DNA from: Litoreibacter halocynthiae
GTDB lineage: Bacteria > Pseudomonadota > Alphaproteobacteria > Rhodobacterales > Rhodobacteraceae
Length of the DNA stretch: 64,000 nt
Direction: 5' to 3'
NCBI RefSeq assembly: GCF_004365635.1
Contig: NZ_SOBH01000001.1
Location: 124,001 to 188,000 of the forward strand
Under the pieces are notes generated by a model. That model was not told the DNA's origin. It worked only from the letters and a program-made list of their open reading frames with translations, and ran no database searches. The first letter of the stretch is position 1. Each line of letters opens with the position of its first letter. The position numbers and the translations under genes are program-made. Below are positions 25,508 through 35,327 of this stretch, one piece after another.

Positions 25508-26568
25508 GTCGAACTCGCAAGGTCAAAACCTGAGGGTACGGGCGCGCCGCGAGGCGTGAGGGTAATCGCTTTGAACAGGCTCCCCATTTCTTCGGGGTGC
25601 GTCAAGCGTCGATGTGCGGCGATGTGTTGATCAAGTTTTGCGCCTTGCAGGTTTTCAGCAAGAGCCTGCGCGCGTTGTGTGATACCAAGCTGTTCCAAAA
25701 ACATGCCTTGTGGCGTCATCGGGCTGACGTGGCAGGCGGTCGCGGCGTTGGAAAGCGCTTCGAAATCGACATGCGCGGTGAGATCCGCGTGTCCGGGAGA
25801 TGCCAGCGGGTCGACTGGACTGTGGTTCTCGACCGCCTGAAAGGTGTCGCCCAAAGACCGCCAATCGCCATAGTCGACGATTATTCCCGCGCCGCCCTGC
25901 GCAACTCGGTCGGCAAGTTCACCCATTATCGGGGCCGCAGACGGGCACAGCTCTACCACGTCGCCGGCACCAGTGTCGGCTAGGCGGTGAGACAGCGCAT
26001 CGACACGCATGTCTTCAGTGAGGCCAAGTGTCAGTGCGCCGTCGTGCAGCCCGATACGCCGCTCGCTCCAGCCTTTGGTTCCACGTACGAATTGACGGAT
26101 AGGAAGCGCGTCGAAGAATTCGTTGGCCAACAGCAGAACCGGTCCGGCAGGAAGGGCGGAGACATGCTCTACCCATTCAACATCTGCGCCGCTTAGGGTG
26201 TCTGTCTGGACATCGCGCAGGTGCTGGCTGGCCTCGACCAGAAGGACCTTGCGCGGGAAATCCGGAATTGCGGCCGTCGCCCGCAGGACATCTTTCATCA
26301 AGGTGCCACGACCGGGTCCCAGCTCGGCAAGGTAAGCGTCGGGCCGCCCCTGATCAATCCAAGCTTGCGCGAGGCAAAGCCCGAGCATTTCGCCAAACAT
26401 CTGGCTGATCTCCGGCGCGGTGACGAAATCGCCAGCAGCCCCAAAGGGATCGCGCGTTGCGTAGTAGCCATGTTCCGGATGCAGCAGGCATTGCTGCATG
26501 TAGTCGGCAAGGTTCATCGGGCCGTCGGACGCGATCTGGCGGGCCAGCAGGTCGCGCAGCGCGGTCAC
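25504..26568 (-). CDS. MidA/NDUFAF7-type SAM-dependent methyltransferase
   Basis: A 354-residue member of the DUF185/MidA family. The mitochondrial homologue NDUFAF7 methylates an arginine in complex I; bacterial targets are not established. Visible family parts are [40 protein letters not shown] (given here only as a region, about residues 19-58), the SAM site [18 protein letters not shown] near 78, [16 protein letters not shown] near 125 and [15 protein letters not shown] near 220. The frame continues upstream, but the GTG at 26568 overlaps the lgt stop as GTGA, which fits translational coupling. That start also gives the normal family length. Confidence 0.9.
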   Translation of the reverse strand: MTALRDLLARQIASDGPMNLADYMQQCLLHPEHGYYATRDPFGAAGDFVTAPEISQMFGEMLGLCLAQAWIDQGRPDAYLAELGPGRGTLMKDVLRATAAIPDFPRKVLLVEASQHLRDVQTDTLSGADVEWVEHVSALPAGPVLLLANEFFDALPIRQFVRGTKGWSERRIGLHDGALTLGLTEDMRVDALSHRLADTGAGDVVELCPSAAPIMGELADRVAQGGAGIIVDYGDWRSLGDTFQAVENHSPVDPLASPGHADLTAHVDFEALSNAATACHVSPMTPQGMFLEQLGITQRAQALAENLQGAKLDQHIAAHRRLTHPEEMGSLFKAITLTPRGAPVPSGFDLASST

Positions 26569-27449
26569 GATCGCTTGGCCCGCACGATTAGAAGGACGCC
26601 GAGCACGATCATCGGGATCGAGAGCAATTGCCCCATCGTCAGCCCATACCCACCGATCTGCCATGCCAAGCCTAGGGGATTGCCGTCGCTGACGAACTGC
26701 GCGTCCGGCTGGCGGAAGAATTCTACAAAGCCGCGTGCCAGCCCGTATCCAGCAAGGAATACACCGATCATGGCCCCCGGACGCATGAGCCAACCGCGAC
26801 GGTAGGCAAGCCAGAGCATCACTGCGCCAAGGAGCAGCCCCTCTAGACCCGCTTCATAAAGTTGTGACGGGTGGCGGGCGCACAGGCCCTCAATGCCGGG
26901 GCAGTCTTGGGCCGCTTGCCCCGGAAAGATGAACGCCCAAGGCACATCGGTAGGGCGGCCCCAAAGCTCCGCGTTAATGAAATTCGCGATCCGCCCCAGC
27001 ATCAGACCGGTGGGCGCGGACACCGCGACAGCATCACCGACGCGCAAAGCGGGTAACTTGTATTTCCAGCAATAGGCCAGACCCGCGACCACCACGCCGA
27101 GGAAGCCGCCATGAAACGACATCCCACCCTCCCAAACTTTCAGAATTTCGGCGGGATTAGAGATGTAATAGCCGGGTTGATAGAACGCGACATAGCCCAG
27201 CCGACCACCCAGAACGACGCCAAGGATGATCCATGTCAGCAGGTCTTCCGGCTGATCTTTGGTCATCGGAGGGCCGCCATTACCCCAAAGGGCAGGGCGT
27301 TTGACCAGACCGACAACGATACGCCAGGCGATGATCAACCCGACGATATAGGCCAGCGCGTACCACCGTAGGGAGAAGGCAAAGCTGCCCAATTCGATGG
27401 TAAATATCTCGGGTGCGATCTCGGGGAAGGGAAGGGCAAATATTGTCAT
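26565..27449 (-). CDS. lgt: Prolipoprotein diacylglyceryl transferase
   Basis: A 294-residue integral inner-membrane enzyme that attaches diacylglycerol to the Cys of prolipoproteins, the first step of lipoprotein maturation. The family signature [20 protein letters not shown] (about residues 148-167) is intact, HGGFLGV near 110 carries the conserved His and Gly residues, and [12 protein letters not shown] near 190 is also typical. About seven hydrophobic segments are seen. The ATG at 27449 starts the conserved MTIFALPFP; the open frame runs 21 codons further up, but without a ribosome site. First gene of an lgt-midA-pgeF unit, divergent from ubiK. Confidence 0.96.
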   Translation of the reverse strand: MTIFALPFPEIAPEIFTIELGSFAFSLRWYALAYIVGLIIAWRIVVGLVKRPALWGNGGPPMTKDQPEDLLTWIILGVVLGGRLGYVAFYQPGYYISNPAEILKVWEGGMSFHGGFLGVVVAGLAYCWKYKLPALRVGDAVAVSAPTGLMLGRIANFINAELWGRPTDVPWAFIFPGQAAQDCPGIEGLCARHPSQLYEAGLEGLLLGAVMLWLAYRRGWLMRPGAMIGVFLAGYGLARGFVEFFRQPDAQFVSDGNPLGLAWQIGGYGLTMGQLLSIPMIVLGVLLIVRAKRS

Positions 27450-27541
27450 GGCCGTTTGGTGCGCTGAGGCTGCGACGAAGTCAACCTTGTGCGCGGCGGC
27501 AAGCCGACCCATATAGAGGCAAGTGACGAAGGAGTGACCAG

Positions 27542-27805
27542 ATGCAGACCAAAAACAAGTTTTTCGACGATATGTCGCAACTGATGACGAACGCTATGGG
27601 CGTGGCGCAGGGTGCCAAGAGCGAGGCCGACAACGCCATGAAAGGCATGATGGACCGATGGCTGGCGGATCGTGATTTCGTGACGCGCGACGAATTCGAG
27701 GCGGTGCGTCTCATGGCGCAGAAGGCCCGCGAAGAGAACGAAGCCCTGAAGGCGCGCTTAGACGCGCTTGAGACGAAGAAGAAGCCTGCGGCCAAGAAAC
27801 CCTAA
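27542..27805 (+). CDS. ubiK: Ubiquinone biosynthesis accessory factor UbiK-type
   Basis: An 87-residue BMFP-family protein (YqiC/UbiK type), which assists ubiquinone biosynthesis in the membrane-associated Ubi complex. It starts [17 protein letters not shown], has an amphipathic helix, and ends with the coiled coil [21 protein letters not shown], then a Lys/Ala/Pro tail [15 protein letters not shown] lies eight bases before the ATG. It is divergent from lgt and convergent with the alcohol dehydrogenase gene. The role is inferred from family membership. Confidence 0.85.
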   Translation: MQTKNKFFDDMSQLMTNAMGVAQGAKSEADNAMKGMMDRWLADRDFVTRDEFEAVRLMAQKAREENEALKARLDALETKKKPAAKKP

Positions 27806-27818
27806 GTCCGTTTCGGCC

Positions 27819-28979
27819 CTACCAGATGTCTTTATACAACTGAACGATCTCCTCAGCAGTCGGCACACGCGGGTTGTTTTGTGGCGAGCCGGAGGCCAAG
27901 GCCTGCTCCGCCATGATCGGTAAAGTGTCAAAGTATTGCTGCTTGTCCAACCCTTGCGCTGATGGCGCAGGGACCCGCAAATCATCGTTCAACCGGCGCA
28001 ACCCTTCGACCAGTTTGCCGCACGCCACTGCATCATTGTCGCCGCTCGTGGCCATCTCCATCACCCGTGCGCAATCAGCGTAACGCGATTGCGCGTGGCC
28101 AACGGAGAATTCCGTGACCGCCGGCAGAAGCATCGCGTTGGACAATCCGTGCGCCACGTGAAAATGCGCCCCGATAGGGCGGCTCATCCCGTGCACCAAC
28201 GCAACCGAGGCGTTCGAGAACGCCATCCCCGCCTGAGACGCCGCGAGCATCAATCCCTCGCGCGCCTCGGCATTGGAACCATCCATGCATGCTGCCCGTA
28301 CATGCTTGGCGATCAACGGCATCGCCGACAAGGCGAAGGCGTCGGTATATGCGAAGGCGCGGCGCGAGACATAGGCTTCCATCGCGTGTGTGAGGCTATC
28401 GACCGCCGTATCCGCTGTGATGCGCCACGGTTTGGTGACCGTAAATTCCCAATCAATGATCGCTGCTGTGGCGACCGCCGCCAATCCAGACAAGTTATAT
28501 TTCTCAGTCTTCACCGTGTCGGTGATCACACACCAGCGTGTCAATTCCGAGCCTGTGCCGCCAGTCGTCGGGATCAAAATCGTCGGCGGCCCAGATTTGT
28601 CGATCTGCGTCGGGGCCTTGTAGTCGCGCACATGGCCGGGATTGACCAACATGAATGAAATTGCCTTGGCCGTATCCATCGGGGAGCCGCCGCCCAAACC
28701 GATGACACAATCATAGTCGCTGGCACGAAAAGCGGCCAATCCTTCGTCCAAACAGGTGTCGGTGGGGTCCTCAATGACTCCGTCGAAAATACCGTATGCG
28801 ATCCCCGCTGCTTCCAGAACATCAGTTACTCTTCCTACGTGGCCAAGCTCGACCAAGGTTCGGTCAGTCACGATTAAGGGCTTCGATAGCCCAAGCTGTT
28901 GCAGCACGTCTGCGGATTCCGATGCAACGCCACCTCCGATGCGGATGATGCGCGGGGATTGTACGCGTCCAATGCCCAT
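27819..28979 (-). CDS. Iron-containing alcohol dehydrogenase
   Basis: A 386-residue group III (Fe-dependent) alcohol dehydrogenase. The nucleotide part has VIGLGGGSPMDTAKAISF (about residues 92-109) and PTTGGTGSELT near 140. Metal ligands fit DSLTHAMEAY (Asp and His, near 195-204), HGMSRPIGAHFHVAHG near 260-275. This family includes 1,3-propanediol, lactaldehyde and methanol dehydrogenases; the substrate cannot be told. The frame opens upstream, but AAGGAG seven bases before the ATG at 28979 marks the start. Transcribed opposite to the downstream transporter genes and convergent with ubiK. Confidence 0.9.
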   Translation of the reverse strand: MGIGRVQSPRIIRIGGGVASESADVLQQLGLSKPLIVTDRTLVELGHVGRVTDVLEAAGIAYGIFDGVIEDPTDTCLDEGLAAFRASDYDCVIGLGGGSPMDTAKAISFMLVNPGHVRDYKAPTQIDKSGPPTILIPTTGGTGSELTRWCVITDTVKTEKYNLSGLAAVATAAIIDWEFTVTKPWRITADTAVDSLTHAMEAYVSRRAFAYTDAFALSAMPLIAKHVRAACMDGSNAEAREGLMLAASQAGMAFSNASVALVHGMSRPIGAHFHVAHGLSNAMLLPAVTEFSVGHAQSRYADCARVMEMATSGDNDAVACGKLVEGLRRLNDDLRVPAPSAQGLDKQQYFDTLPIMAEQALASGSPQNNPRVPTAEEIVQLYKDIW

Positions 28980-29103
28980 TCCGGTCTCCTTCAAAACGAT
29001 TGCCGAAGCCTGTCCGCTCCAAATCAAAGATGCAAGCCGCCTTGCCATTCTCTATGTGGGTCACATAAGTTCTGCCAAACAAACCAAACAGGGAACCTGA
29101 CCC

Positions 29104-29892
29104 ATGCTTCGTTTTGCTGCCGCGGCGCTCGCCGCTTTCACCGCTACTGCCGCCATCGCCGACGGGCATTTGCCCGATCTGGACGGAAAAGAAGTCGTCG
29201 TCGTAACTGAAAACGCCTATCCGCCGCTCCAGTTTATCGAGCCGGGAACCGGCAATGCAATCGGTTGGGAATATGATGCGATGGCCGAGATTGCCAAGCG
29301 GATCAACATTTCTGTCGTGTACGAGAATACAAGCTGGGATGCGATGATCCCTGCGGTGTCGCAGGCTCAATATGACCTTGGCATGACGGGTATTACCATC
29401 CGTGAGGACCGCAAGGAGAAGGTTGATTTCTCCGATAAATATATGACCTCGGCCATGTTGATGTTGGTACGCGGCGACGAGGAGCGCTTCTCCGACGCGG
29501 CTTCCTTCGCGGCGGATGAAAACCTGCTGATGGCGGCCCAACCCGGCACGACGCCTTTCTATGTCGGCGTTTATGACGTGCTCGACGGTAACGAAGAAAA
29601 TCCGCGCATCATCAAGTTCGAAACCTTCGGCGCAGGTGTTCAAGCCTTGCGCACGGGCGACGTTGATCTGGTGCTGACCGACAGCACGGCAGGCTACGGC
29701 TATGCCTCCGCGTCCGAGGGCAAGTTGAAGATCGTCGGTGAAAAGCTGGGGACCGAAGATTTCGGTTTCATCTTCCCCAAAGGCTCTGAACTGGTCGCCC
29801 CGATCAACGCTGCCATCGCCGACATGGATAAGGATGGCACACTGGAAGCCCTGAACAAGAAGTGGTTCTTGGACTACAAACTCGGCGGCTAA
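29104..29892 (+). CDS. Amino-acid-type ABC transporter substrate-binding protein
   Basis: A 262-residue periplasmic binding protein of the family 3 solute-binding type (polar amino acids). A signal peptide ends near residue 20 (AAIADG). Then come [54 protein letters not shown] near 95 and [19 protein letters not shown] near 175, which are the family blocks. An AGGGAA stretch stands before the ATG. The permease follows after 7 bases. The ligand is probably an amino acid, which is inference. No ATPase gene is adjacent. Confidence 0.9.
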   Translation: MLRFAAAALAAFTATAAIADGHLPDLDGKEVVVVTENAYPPLQFIEPGTGNAIGWEYDAMAEIAKRINISVVYENTSWDAMIPAVSQAQYDLGMTGITIREDRKEKVDFSDKYMTSAMLMLVRGDEERFSDAASFAADENLLMAAQPGTTPFYVGVYDVLDGNEENPRIIKFETFGAGVQALRTGDVDLVLTDSTAGYGYASASEGKLKIVGEKLGTEDFGFIFPKGSELVAPINAAIADMDKDGTLEALNKKWFLDYKLGG

Positions 29893-29899
29893 ACCACCG

Positions 29900-30697
29900 G
29901 TGCTTGGCCCGTCTAAACAATCGGACGACTTCCCCTATTGGTTGGTTCTTTTAGGGGGCGTCGTCGCCTATCTCGGCTATCAAGTCGTGGCGGACGATCT
30001 GTATTCCCAAGTGCTGGGCACTTTGGCGAAGGGCATCAAAATTACCGTTACCGTGACGTTAATCGGGTTTTCGATCGCTTCGGCGCTGGGGCTGGGGTTG
30101 GCGTTGATGTCGACTTCGCGCAGCATCATCATCCGCCAGATCGCGCGGTTCTATATCGAAGTGGTGCGGGGAATTCCAATCATCGTGCTGCTGCTCTATG
30201 TAGCCTTCGTGGTGGCGCCGGGTTTTGTTGCGCTAGTAAATTGGCTGCTGCAACCCTTTGACGCCGAGCTGATCCGAACCCGACAATTCCCCCTGTTGTG
30301 GCGGGCGACCATGGCGCTCGCTATCGGTTATTCCGCGTTCATCGCGGAAGTGTTCCGCGCGGGGTTGGAGTCAGTGGATCGCGGCCAGATCGAGGCGGGT
30401 CACACGCTTGGCCTCAATCGCTGGCAGCGGTTTCGCTACATTGTCTTCCCGCAAGCGATCCGCACGATCCTTCCACCGCTGGGCAATGATTTCGTCGCCA
30501 TGGTGAAGGACTCCAGTCTGGTGTCGGTTCTGGGCGTTGGGGACATTACCCAGCTTGGCAAGGTGACGGCAGCCGGTAACTTCCGCTACTTCGAGACCTA
30601 CAATGTGGTTGCCCTAATCTATCTTACGCTCACGGTGACCCTGTCCTTGGCCTTGCGCCGGTTTGAACGGCATATGCGCCAACCCGATCAGGACTGA
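29900..30697 (+). CDS. Amino-acid ABC transporter permease
   Basis: A 265-residue inner-membrane permease of the HisM/GlnP group. The N-terminus is hydrophobic, and the typical transmembrane order follows, including VVRGIPIIVLLLYVAFV near residue 83 and the EAA-type coupling loop EAGHTLGLNRWQRFRYIVFP near 170-190, ending PLGNDFVAMVKDSSLVSV. The start is GTG 7 bases after the SBP stop. Only one permease and no ATP-binding gene are present, so the transporter is either completed by an unlinked ATPase or lost one. The next gene is a peptidase. Confidence 0.9.
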   Translation: MLGPSKQSDDFPYWLVLLGGVVAYLGYQVVADDLYSQVLGTLAKGIKITVTVTLIGFSIASALGLGLALMSTSRSIIIRQIARFYIEVVRGIPIIVLLLYVAFVVAPGFVALVNWLLQPFDAELIRTRQFPLLWRATMALAIGYSAFIAEVFRAGLESVDRGQIEAGHTLGLNRWQRFRYIVFPQAIRTILPPLGNDFVAMVKDSSLVSVLGVGDITQLGKVTAAGNFRYFETYNVVALIYLTLTVTLSLALRRFERHMRQPDQD

Positions 30698-30747
30698 TTG
30701 CATCCGGCTCACAAGCGCATAGGTTAGGCGCAAAGGAGCTACATCCC

Positions 30748-32775
30748 ATGAACAACCCTCTACTTGCCGATTGGACCACACCTTTCGGGCTGCCACCCTT
30801 CGCTGATATGTCCGACGACGACTTCGCCCCCGGGTTCGAAGCATCTCTGATGCAGGCCCGTGCGGAGCTTGCTGAAATCATCGAAAACCCCGAGCCTCCC
30901 ACCTTCGAGAACACAATTGATGCGTTGGAGCTGATGGGCGAGGCGATGCACAAGGTGCTGTCGCCGTTCTACACATTGGCGGGAGTCGACAGCAATCCTG
31001 CCCGCGAGGCGTTACAGCGGGAGTTTTCACCCAAACTGGCGGCATGGGGTTCCGAAGTGTCGATGAATCCGGAGCTGTTTGCACGTGTTGATGCCCTCTG
31101 GCAGGACCGCGAGAAACTGAAGCTGACACCCGAACAGATGCGTGTGCTGGAGTTGACCCGCCGCGGGTTGGTGCGCGCGGGGGCGCAGCTGGAGGGTTTT
31201 GCCTTCGACCGCCTGAAACAGGTGAAAGAGCGTCTTGCCGTTCTTGGCACGCAGTTCACGCAAAACCTGCTCGCCGACGAGCGTGCGTGGTATATGGAAC
31301 TTGACCCCGAAGACTTGGAAGGGCTGCCCGGTTTCGTTTTGGCAACGGCCAAGGCGGCGGCAGAAGAGAAAGGCGCGGTAGGCCATGTCGTGACCTTGTC
31401 CCGCTCCCTCATCGTCCCTTTCCTGCAATTCTCTGCCCGCCGCGACCTGCGGGAACGGGCTTACGAGGCTTGGACGTCTCGCGGTGCCAATGGCGGTGAA
31501 ACCGACAACCGCTCCATCGCCGCCGAAATTCTGGCGCTTCGGGAGGAGCGTGCACATCTTCTGGGCTATGACGACTTCGCCACCTACAAGTTGGAAACGG
31601 AAATGGCCAAGACGCCAGACGCGGTGCGCAAACTGCTGATGGAGGTGTGGGAGCCTGCCAAAGCACAGGCCGACCTGGATGCGCAAAGTCTGGCCGCGAT
31701 GATGAACAATGACGGTGTGAATGACGCGCTGGAACCATGGGACTGGCGTTATTATTCCGAAAAACGTCGCGCGGAAGAGCATGATTTGGACGAGGCCGAG
31801 CTGAAGCCTTACCTGCAGCTCGACCGCATGATCGAGGCAGCATTTGACTGCGCGACCCGCCTTTTTGGTCTGGAATTCAAAGCGTTGGATGTGCCGCTGC
31901 ATCACCCCGACGCCCGCGCTTGGGAGGTGACCCGCAAGGGAGAGCATATCGCTGTGTTCATCGGTGACTATTTCGCCCGTAGCGGCAAACGCTCTGGCGC
32001 TTGGTGCTCCGCACTGCGCTCGCAACAAAAGCTGCGCGGCGACATCCGCCCTCATGTGATCAACGTGTGCAACTTCGCCAAACCGGCGAAGGGCAGCCCA
32101 GCTCTGCTCAGCTATGACGACGCGCGGACCCTGTTCCACGAGTTCGGCCATGCGCTGCACCAAATGCTATCGAATGTGACCTACGAGTCCATCTCCGGCA
32201 CCTCCGTCGCGCGTGATTTCGTGGAACTTCCCAGCCAGCTCTTCGAGCATTGGCTCGAAGTACCGGAGGTCTTGCAAAAATACGCAACGCACGCGGAAAC
32301 CGGCGAGCCGATGCCCGCCGATATGCTGCAACGTATGCTGGATGCGGCGAACTATGATCAGGGGTTTGCAACGGTCGAATACGTGGCCTCCGCGATGGTT
32401 GATATCGAGTTCCATTCCGGCGATGCGCCCGAAGATCCAATGACCATGCAGGCGGAGATCCTTGAAGGCATGGGGATGCCGCCCGCTATTCGCATGCGCC
32501 ACGCAACACCCCATTTCGCCCATGTTTTTGCAGGCGACGGCTATTCATCCGCCTATTACAGCTACATGTGGTCAGAGGTGATGGATGCAGACGCCTTCGC
32601 AGCGTTTGAGGAAGCAGGAGGCGCTTTTGACGCGGCGACTGCGCGCAAGCTGGAAGACCACATCCTTTCGGTCGGAGGGCTTCGCGAAGCAGACGAACTT
32701 TACACAGAGTTCCGCGGTCGCCTTCCCGGTGTAGAGGCGCTGTTGAAAGGTCGTGGATTGGACAAGGTTGCATGA
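30748..32775 (+). CDS. M3 family zinc oligopeptidase (OpdA/Dcp-like)
   Basis: A 675-residue thimet-oligopeptidase-family (M3A) metallopeptidase that cleaves short peptides in the cytosol. The active site is LFHEFGHALH with H464, E465 and H468, plus a third ligand in the conserved SGTSVARDFVELPSQ near residue 485. The N-terminal LLADWTTPFGLPPFADMSDD segment is typical for the OpdA/PrlC/Dcp group. AAGGAG is nine bases before the ATG. It overlaps the next gene as ATGA. It might handle peptides delivered by transporters, but the ABC genes before it are separate by 50 bases, and no link is proven. Confidence 0.94.
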   Translation: MNNPLLADWTTPFGLPPFADMSDDDFAPGFEASLMQARAELAEIIENPEPPTFENTIDALELMGEAMHKVLSPFYTLAGVDSNPAREALQREFSPKLAAWGSEVSMNPELFARVDALWQDREKLKLTPEQMRVLELTRRGLVRAGAQLEGFAFDRLKQVKERLAVLGTQFTQNLLADERAWYMELDPEDLEGLPGFVLATAKAAAEEKGAVGHVVTLSRSLIVPFLQFSARRDLRERAYEAWTSRGANGGETDNRSIAAEILALREERAHLLGYDDFATYKLETEMAKTPDAVRKLLMEVWEPAKAQADLDAQSLAAMMNNDGVNDALEPWDWRYYSEKRRAEEHDLDEAELKPYLQLDRMIEAAFDCATRLFGLEFKALDVPLHHPDARAWEVTRKGEHIAVFIGDYFARSGKRSGAWCSALRSQQKLRGDIRPHVINVCNFAKPAKGSPALLSYDDARTLFHEFGHALHQMLSNVTYESISGTSVARDFVELPSQLFEHWLEVPEVLQKYATHAETGEPMPADMLQRMLDAANYDQGFATVEYVASAMVDIEFHSGDAPEDPMTMQAEILEGMGMPPAIRMRHATPHFAHVFAGDGYSSAYYSYMWSEVMDADAFAAFEEAGGAFDAATARKLEDHILSVGGLREADELYTEFRGRLPGVEALLKGRGLDKVA

Positions 32776-33599
32776 AACTTACATCCGAACAGTCCGACGC
32801 TTTGATCCAGATTGTCCGTGATGTTGCCGCGCGCGAAATCAGGCCGCTGTTCCGTAAACTGGACATATCGGACATCGGCAGCAAATCTGCGCCGGATGAC
32901 TTGGTCACCGTCGCCGACCGAGCGGCGGAGCTGGCGATCTCCGCCGCTGTTCGCGACTTGCTGCCAGACGCCGCGATTGTCGGGGAGGAGGCCGTCTCTG
33001 CCGACAAATCAGTCCTTGACCGCGTGGGGCAGGGGCAGGTTGTGGTAGTCGACCCCATTGATGGCACATGGAACTTTGCGCACGGGATCGCCACTTATGG
33101 TGTGATTCTGTCTGTCGTGGAGGATGGTGAGACGGTTTTCGGTCTGCTCTACGACCCCAGCTATGACGACTGGATCATTGCTACGAAAGGACAGGGCGCA
33201 TGGTTCTGCGATGCCGCTGGCAATCGCCGCCAGCTGACTTTGGAACGTCCGCCAACCGTTGCCGATTGCTTCGGTTATGTCGGAATGTATCTGTTCGAAA
33301 AGCCCCAGCAAGCACAGATCGCGGCGCAGCTTCCTGCGTTCCGGCGCACACAGTCCTTGCGCTGCGCATGCCATGAATACCGACTTCTTGCCGGCGGAGC
33401 GTCCCAGTTTTATCTGACAGGGATGCTCAATGTCTGGGATCACGCGGCGGGTGTTTTGATTTATCAGGAGGCGGGCGGCGTCGTCCGGCTTATGGATGGG
33501 CGCGATTACCATCCGACCATGCGGCAGGGCAGGTTGCTTGCGGCAACGTCGGAGGAGCTATGGCAAGACCTCGCGCAGCGGTTCTCGTTTCTGGGGTAG
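32772..33599 (+). CDS. Inositol monophosphatase family protein
   Basis: A 275-residue member of the inositol-monophosphatase superfamily, a Mg-dependent phosphatase. The metal site motifs are present: AAIVGEEAVSAD near residue 68, DPIDGTWNFAHG at 94-105, and WDHAAGVLIYQEAGG near 225. Related enzymes include inositol monophosphatase, HisN-type histidinol phosphatase and CysQ; sequence alone does not separate these. In Rhodobacteraceae HisN-type genes are often called from this group, but no his gene is adjacent. The start ATG overlaps the peptidase stop as ATGA. Confidence 0.88.
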   Translation: MKLTSEQSDALIQIVRDVAAREIRPLFRKLDISDIGSKSAPDDLVTVADRAAELAISAAVRDLLPDAAIVGEEAVSADKSVLDRVGQGQVVVVDPIDGTWNFAHGIATYGVILSVVEDGETVFGLLYDPSYDDWIIATKGQGAWFCDAAGNRRQLTLERPPTVADCFGYVGMYLFEKPQQAQIAAQLPAFRRTQSLRCACHEYRLLAGGASQFYLTGMLNVWDHAAGVLIYQEAGGVVRLMDGRDYHPTMRQGRLLAATSEELWQDLAQRFSFLG

Positions 33600-33619
33600 G
33601 GGAGCCAAGGGGCGATAAC

Positions 33620-34120
33620 TTACTCGCGGATTTCACCCGGCATCAGCCCCCACAGCTTTTCGCGCGGCATCCAGCCTTTTGTTCCATCCAGAGTGACGCG
33701 ACACCAATATTGGTCGCATTTTCCCAACCGCGCGACGACGCCCATTTCGGCATGGGCGACGATGTTTGATGCGGTGTCGGCCAGTTTGTAAATCGGGGTC
33801 AGGTCTTCCTCGATCAACCCGAATCTGGAGCCGCTCAACAACGTGTAGTGAACCCAGCCGCCCGCGCCATCACGGTCAACGACGCGACGCCAATGGCCGT
33901 GCTCGGCCACGATCTGTAGCGGCATATTGCGATGCTTGAATACCCAATCGATGCGATGGGAAAGCGACGGACCTCGTCGCACGTTTCCCTCGGATGCTTT
34001 CAGCGACACAAAACGTGGAAGGGGCAAATTGGTGACGGGACCGCGTTCGGAGGCGACGGCCAGTATAGGAGAACATAATAAGCATGCGACCAAAGCCGCA
34101 ATTTTGATAACCCGTTTCAT
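33620..34120 (-). CDS. Secreted SH3-domain protein
   Basis: A 166-residue secreted protein with a signal peptide ending near AVASE (about residue 24). Two bacterial SH3 (SH3_4) repeats follow: SLKASEGNVRRGPSLSHRID with the GHWRRV...GGWVHYTLLSG end near 85, and a second copy around NIVAHAEMGVVARLGKCDQY and GTKGWMPREKLWG. This family commonly binds cell-wall or regulates peptidoglycan enzymes, but no specific role is known. AGGA sits before the ATG at 34120; an in-frame ATG six codons upstream was rejected for lack of a site. Convergent with the phosphatase gene. Confidence 0.87.
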   Translation of the reverse strand: MKRVIKIAALVACLLCSPILAVASERGPVTNLPLPRFVSLKASEGNVRRGPSLSHRIDWVFKHRNMPLQIVAEHGHWRRVVDRDGAGGWVHYTLLSGSRFGLIEEDLTPIYKLADTASNIVAHAEMGVVARLGKCDQYWCRVTLDGTKGWMPREKLWGLMPGEIRE

Positions 34121-34235
34121 TGACCGTCCTGCTTGCACTGCTGCACTTGTTCTATTTGGGGCATTTCTAGCCTTGCCCCTTGGGCCGCGATCTTGTCACT
34201 ATGGGGTTGGAATTTCCACTCAAGGATGAACACAA

Positions 34236-35222
34236 ATGCCAAACCAGAAGCTGAGTGTTGTCGTCACGCGACGGTTGCCCGAACACGTTGAGACTCGCAT
34301 GAAGGAGCTGTTCGACGTTACCTTGCGTCCGGACGATACTCCGATGAGCCGTGACGAGTTGGTTAATGCCGTGAAAACCGCAGACATATTGGTCCCGACC
34401 CTGACCGATAAAATTGATGCGGGACTGCTTGGGCAGGCAGGAGAGAAGCTGAAACTGATCGCGAACTACGGTGCGGGGGTAGATCACATCGACGTTCACA
34501 CCGCCCGTCAACGTGGCGTTCTGGTGTCCAACACACCCGGTGCTGCGGCGGAGGACACGGCCGATATGACCATGGCGTTAATTCTTGCAGTGACCCGCCG
34601 CATTCCCGAGGGACTGGCGGTCATGCAATCGGGCAACTGGGAAGGGTGGTCACCGACGGCCCTCATGGGCGGCCGCATCGCGGGCCGCCGTCTTGGTATT
34701 CTCGGGATGGGGCGGATAGGGCAAGCCGTCGCGCGTCGGGCCCGGGCGTTTGGGATGCAGGTTCACTACCACAATCGAAAAAAGGTCCACGAAGGCATCG
34801 CCGACGAGCTGGAAGCCACGTATTGGGACAGTCTCGACCAGATGATCGCCCGTATGGATGTGGTATCGATCAACTGTCCGCACACGCCGTCGACCTATCA
34901 CTTGATGAACGCGCGTCGTTTAAAGCTGATGAAACCGGACGCGGTGATCGTGAATACCTCGCGCGGCGAGGTGATTGACGAAAACGCCCTGACTCGCATG
35001 CTGCGTGCTGGCGATCTAGCGGGTGCGGGCCTCGATGTGTTCGAGCACGGCACCCAGATCAACCCCCGCCTGCGTGAGTTGAACAACGTCGTGCTGCTGC
35101 CTCACATGGGCTCCGCCACCCGCGAGGGGCGTCTGGAGATGGGCGAGAAGGTCCTGCTGAACATCAAGACATTCGCTGATGGCCACCGTCCACCAGATCA
35201 GGTCGTGCCGGGGATGCTGTAA
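34236..35222 (+). CDS. D-2-hydroxyacid dehydrogenase (glyoxylate/D-glycerate type)
   Basis: A 328-residue NAD(P)-dependent dehydrogenase of the D-isomer-specific 2-hydroxyacid family. The nucleotide site is GILGMGRIGQ (G157, G159, G162), and the catalytic residues are R243 in NTSRGEV, E270 in LDVFEHG and H290 in LLPHMGSAT. The close match to D-glycerate dehydrogenase/glyoxylate reductase is based on NYGAGVDHIDV and the overall length. A possible role is to reduce glyoxylate or hydroxypyruvate. AAGGA is before the ATG. Stand-alone gene, with the csbD promoter following. Confidence 0.93.
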   Translation: MPNQKLSVVVTRRLPEHVETRMKELFDVTLRPDDTPMSRDELVNAVKTADILVPTLTDKIDAGLLGQAGEKLKLIANYGAGVDHIDVHTARQRGVLVSNTPGAAAEDTADMTMALILAVTRRIPEGLAVMQSGNWEGWSPTALMGGRIAGRRLGILGMGRIGQAVARRARAFGMQVHYHNRKKVHEGIADELEATYWDSLDQMIARMDVVSINCPHTPSTYHLMNARRLKLMKPDAVIVNTSRGEVIDENALTRMLRAGDLAGAGLDVFEHGTQINPRLRELNNVVLLPHMGSATREGRLEMGEKVLLNIKTFADGHRPPDQVVPGML

Positions 35223-35265
35223 CTCTACTGGGGACCATTTCTTTCTAGTTTTCTCACCATGTCGC

Positions 35266-35290
35266 GGAACATTTGCCGCCCTTGGCGGTT
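35266..35290 (+). promoter_or_regulatory. Candidate EcfG-type promoter of csbD operon
   Basis: GGAAC (35266-35270), a 16-base spacer and GGTT (35287-35290) approximate the GGAAC-N16/17-CGTT consensus of the general stress sigma factor of alphaproteobacteria, with one mismatch in the -10. It ends 37 bases before the csbD ATG. The same kind of site precedes the hemerythrin gene at 3.7 kb. Confidence 0.45.
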
Positions 35291-35327
35291 GTCTAGTCAT
35301 ACCGTAACCGAATGAAAGGAATACGAG

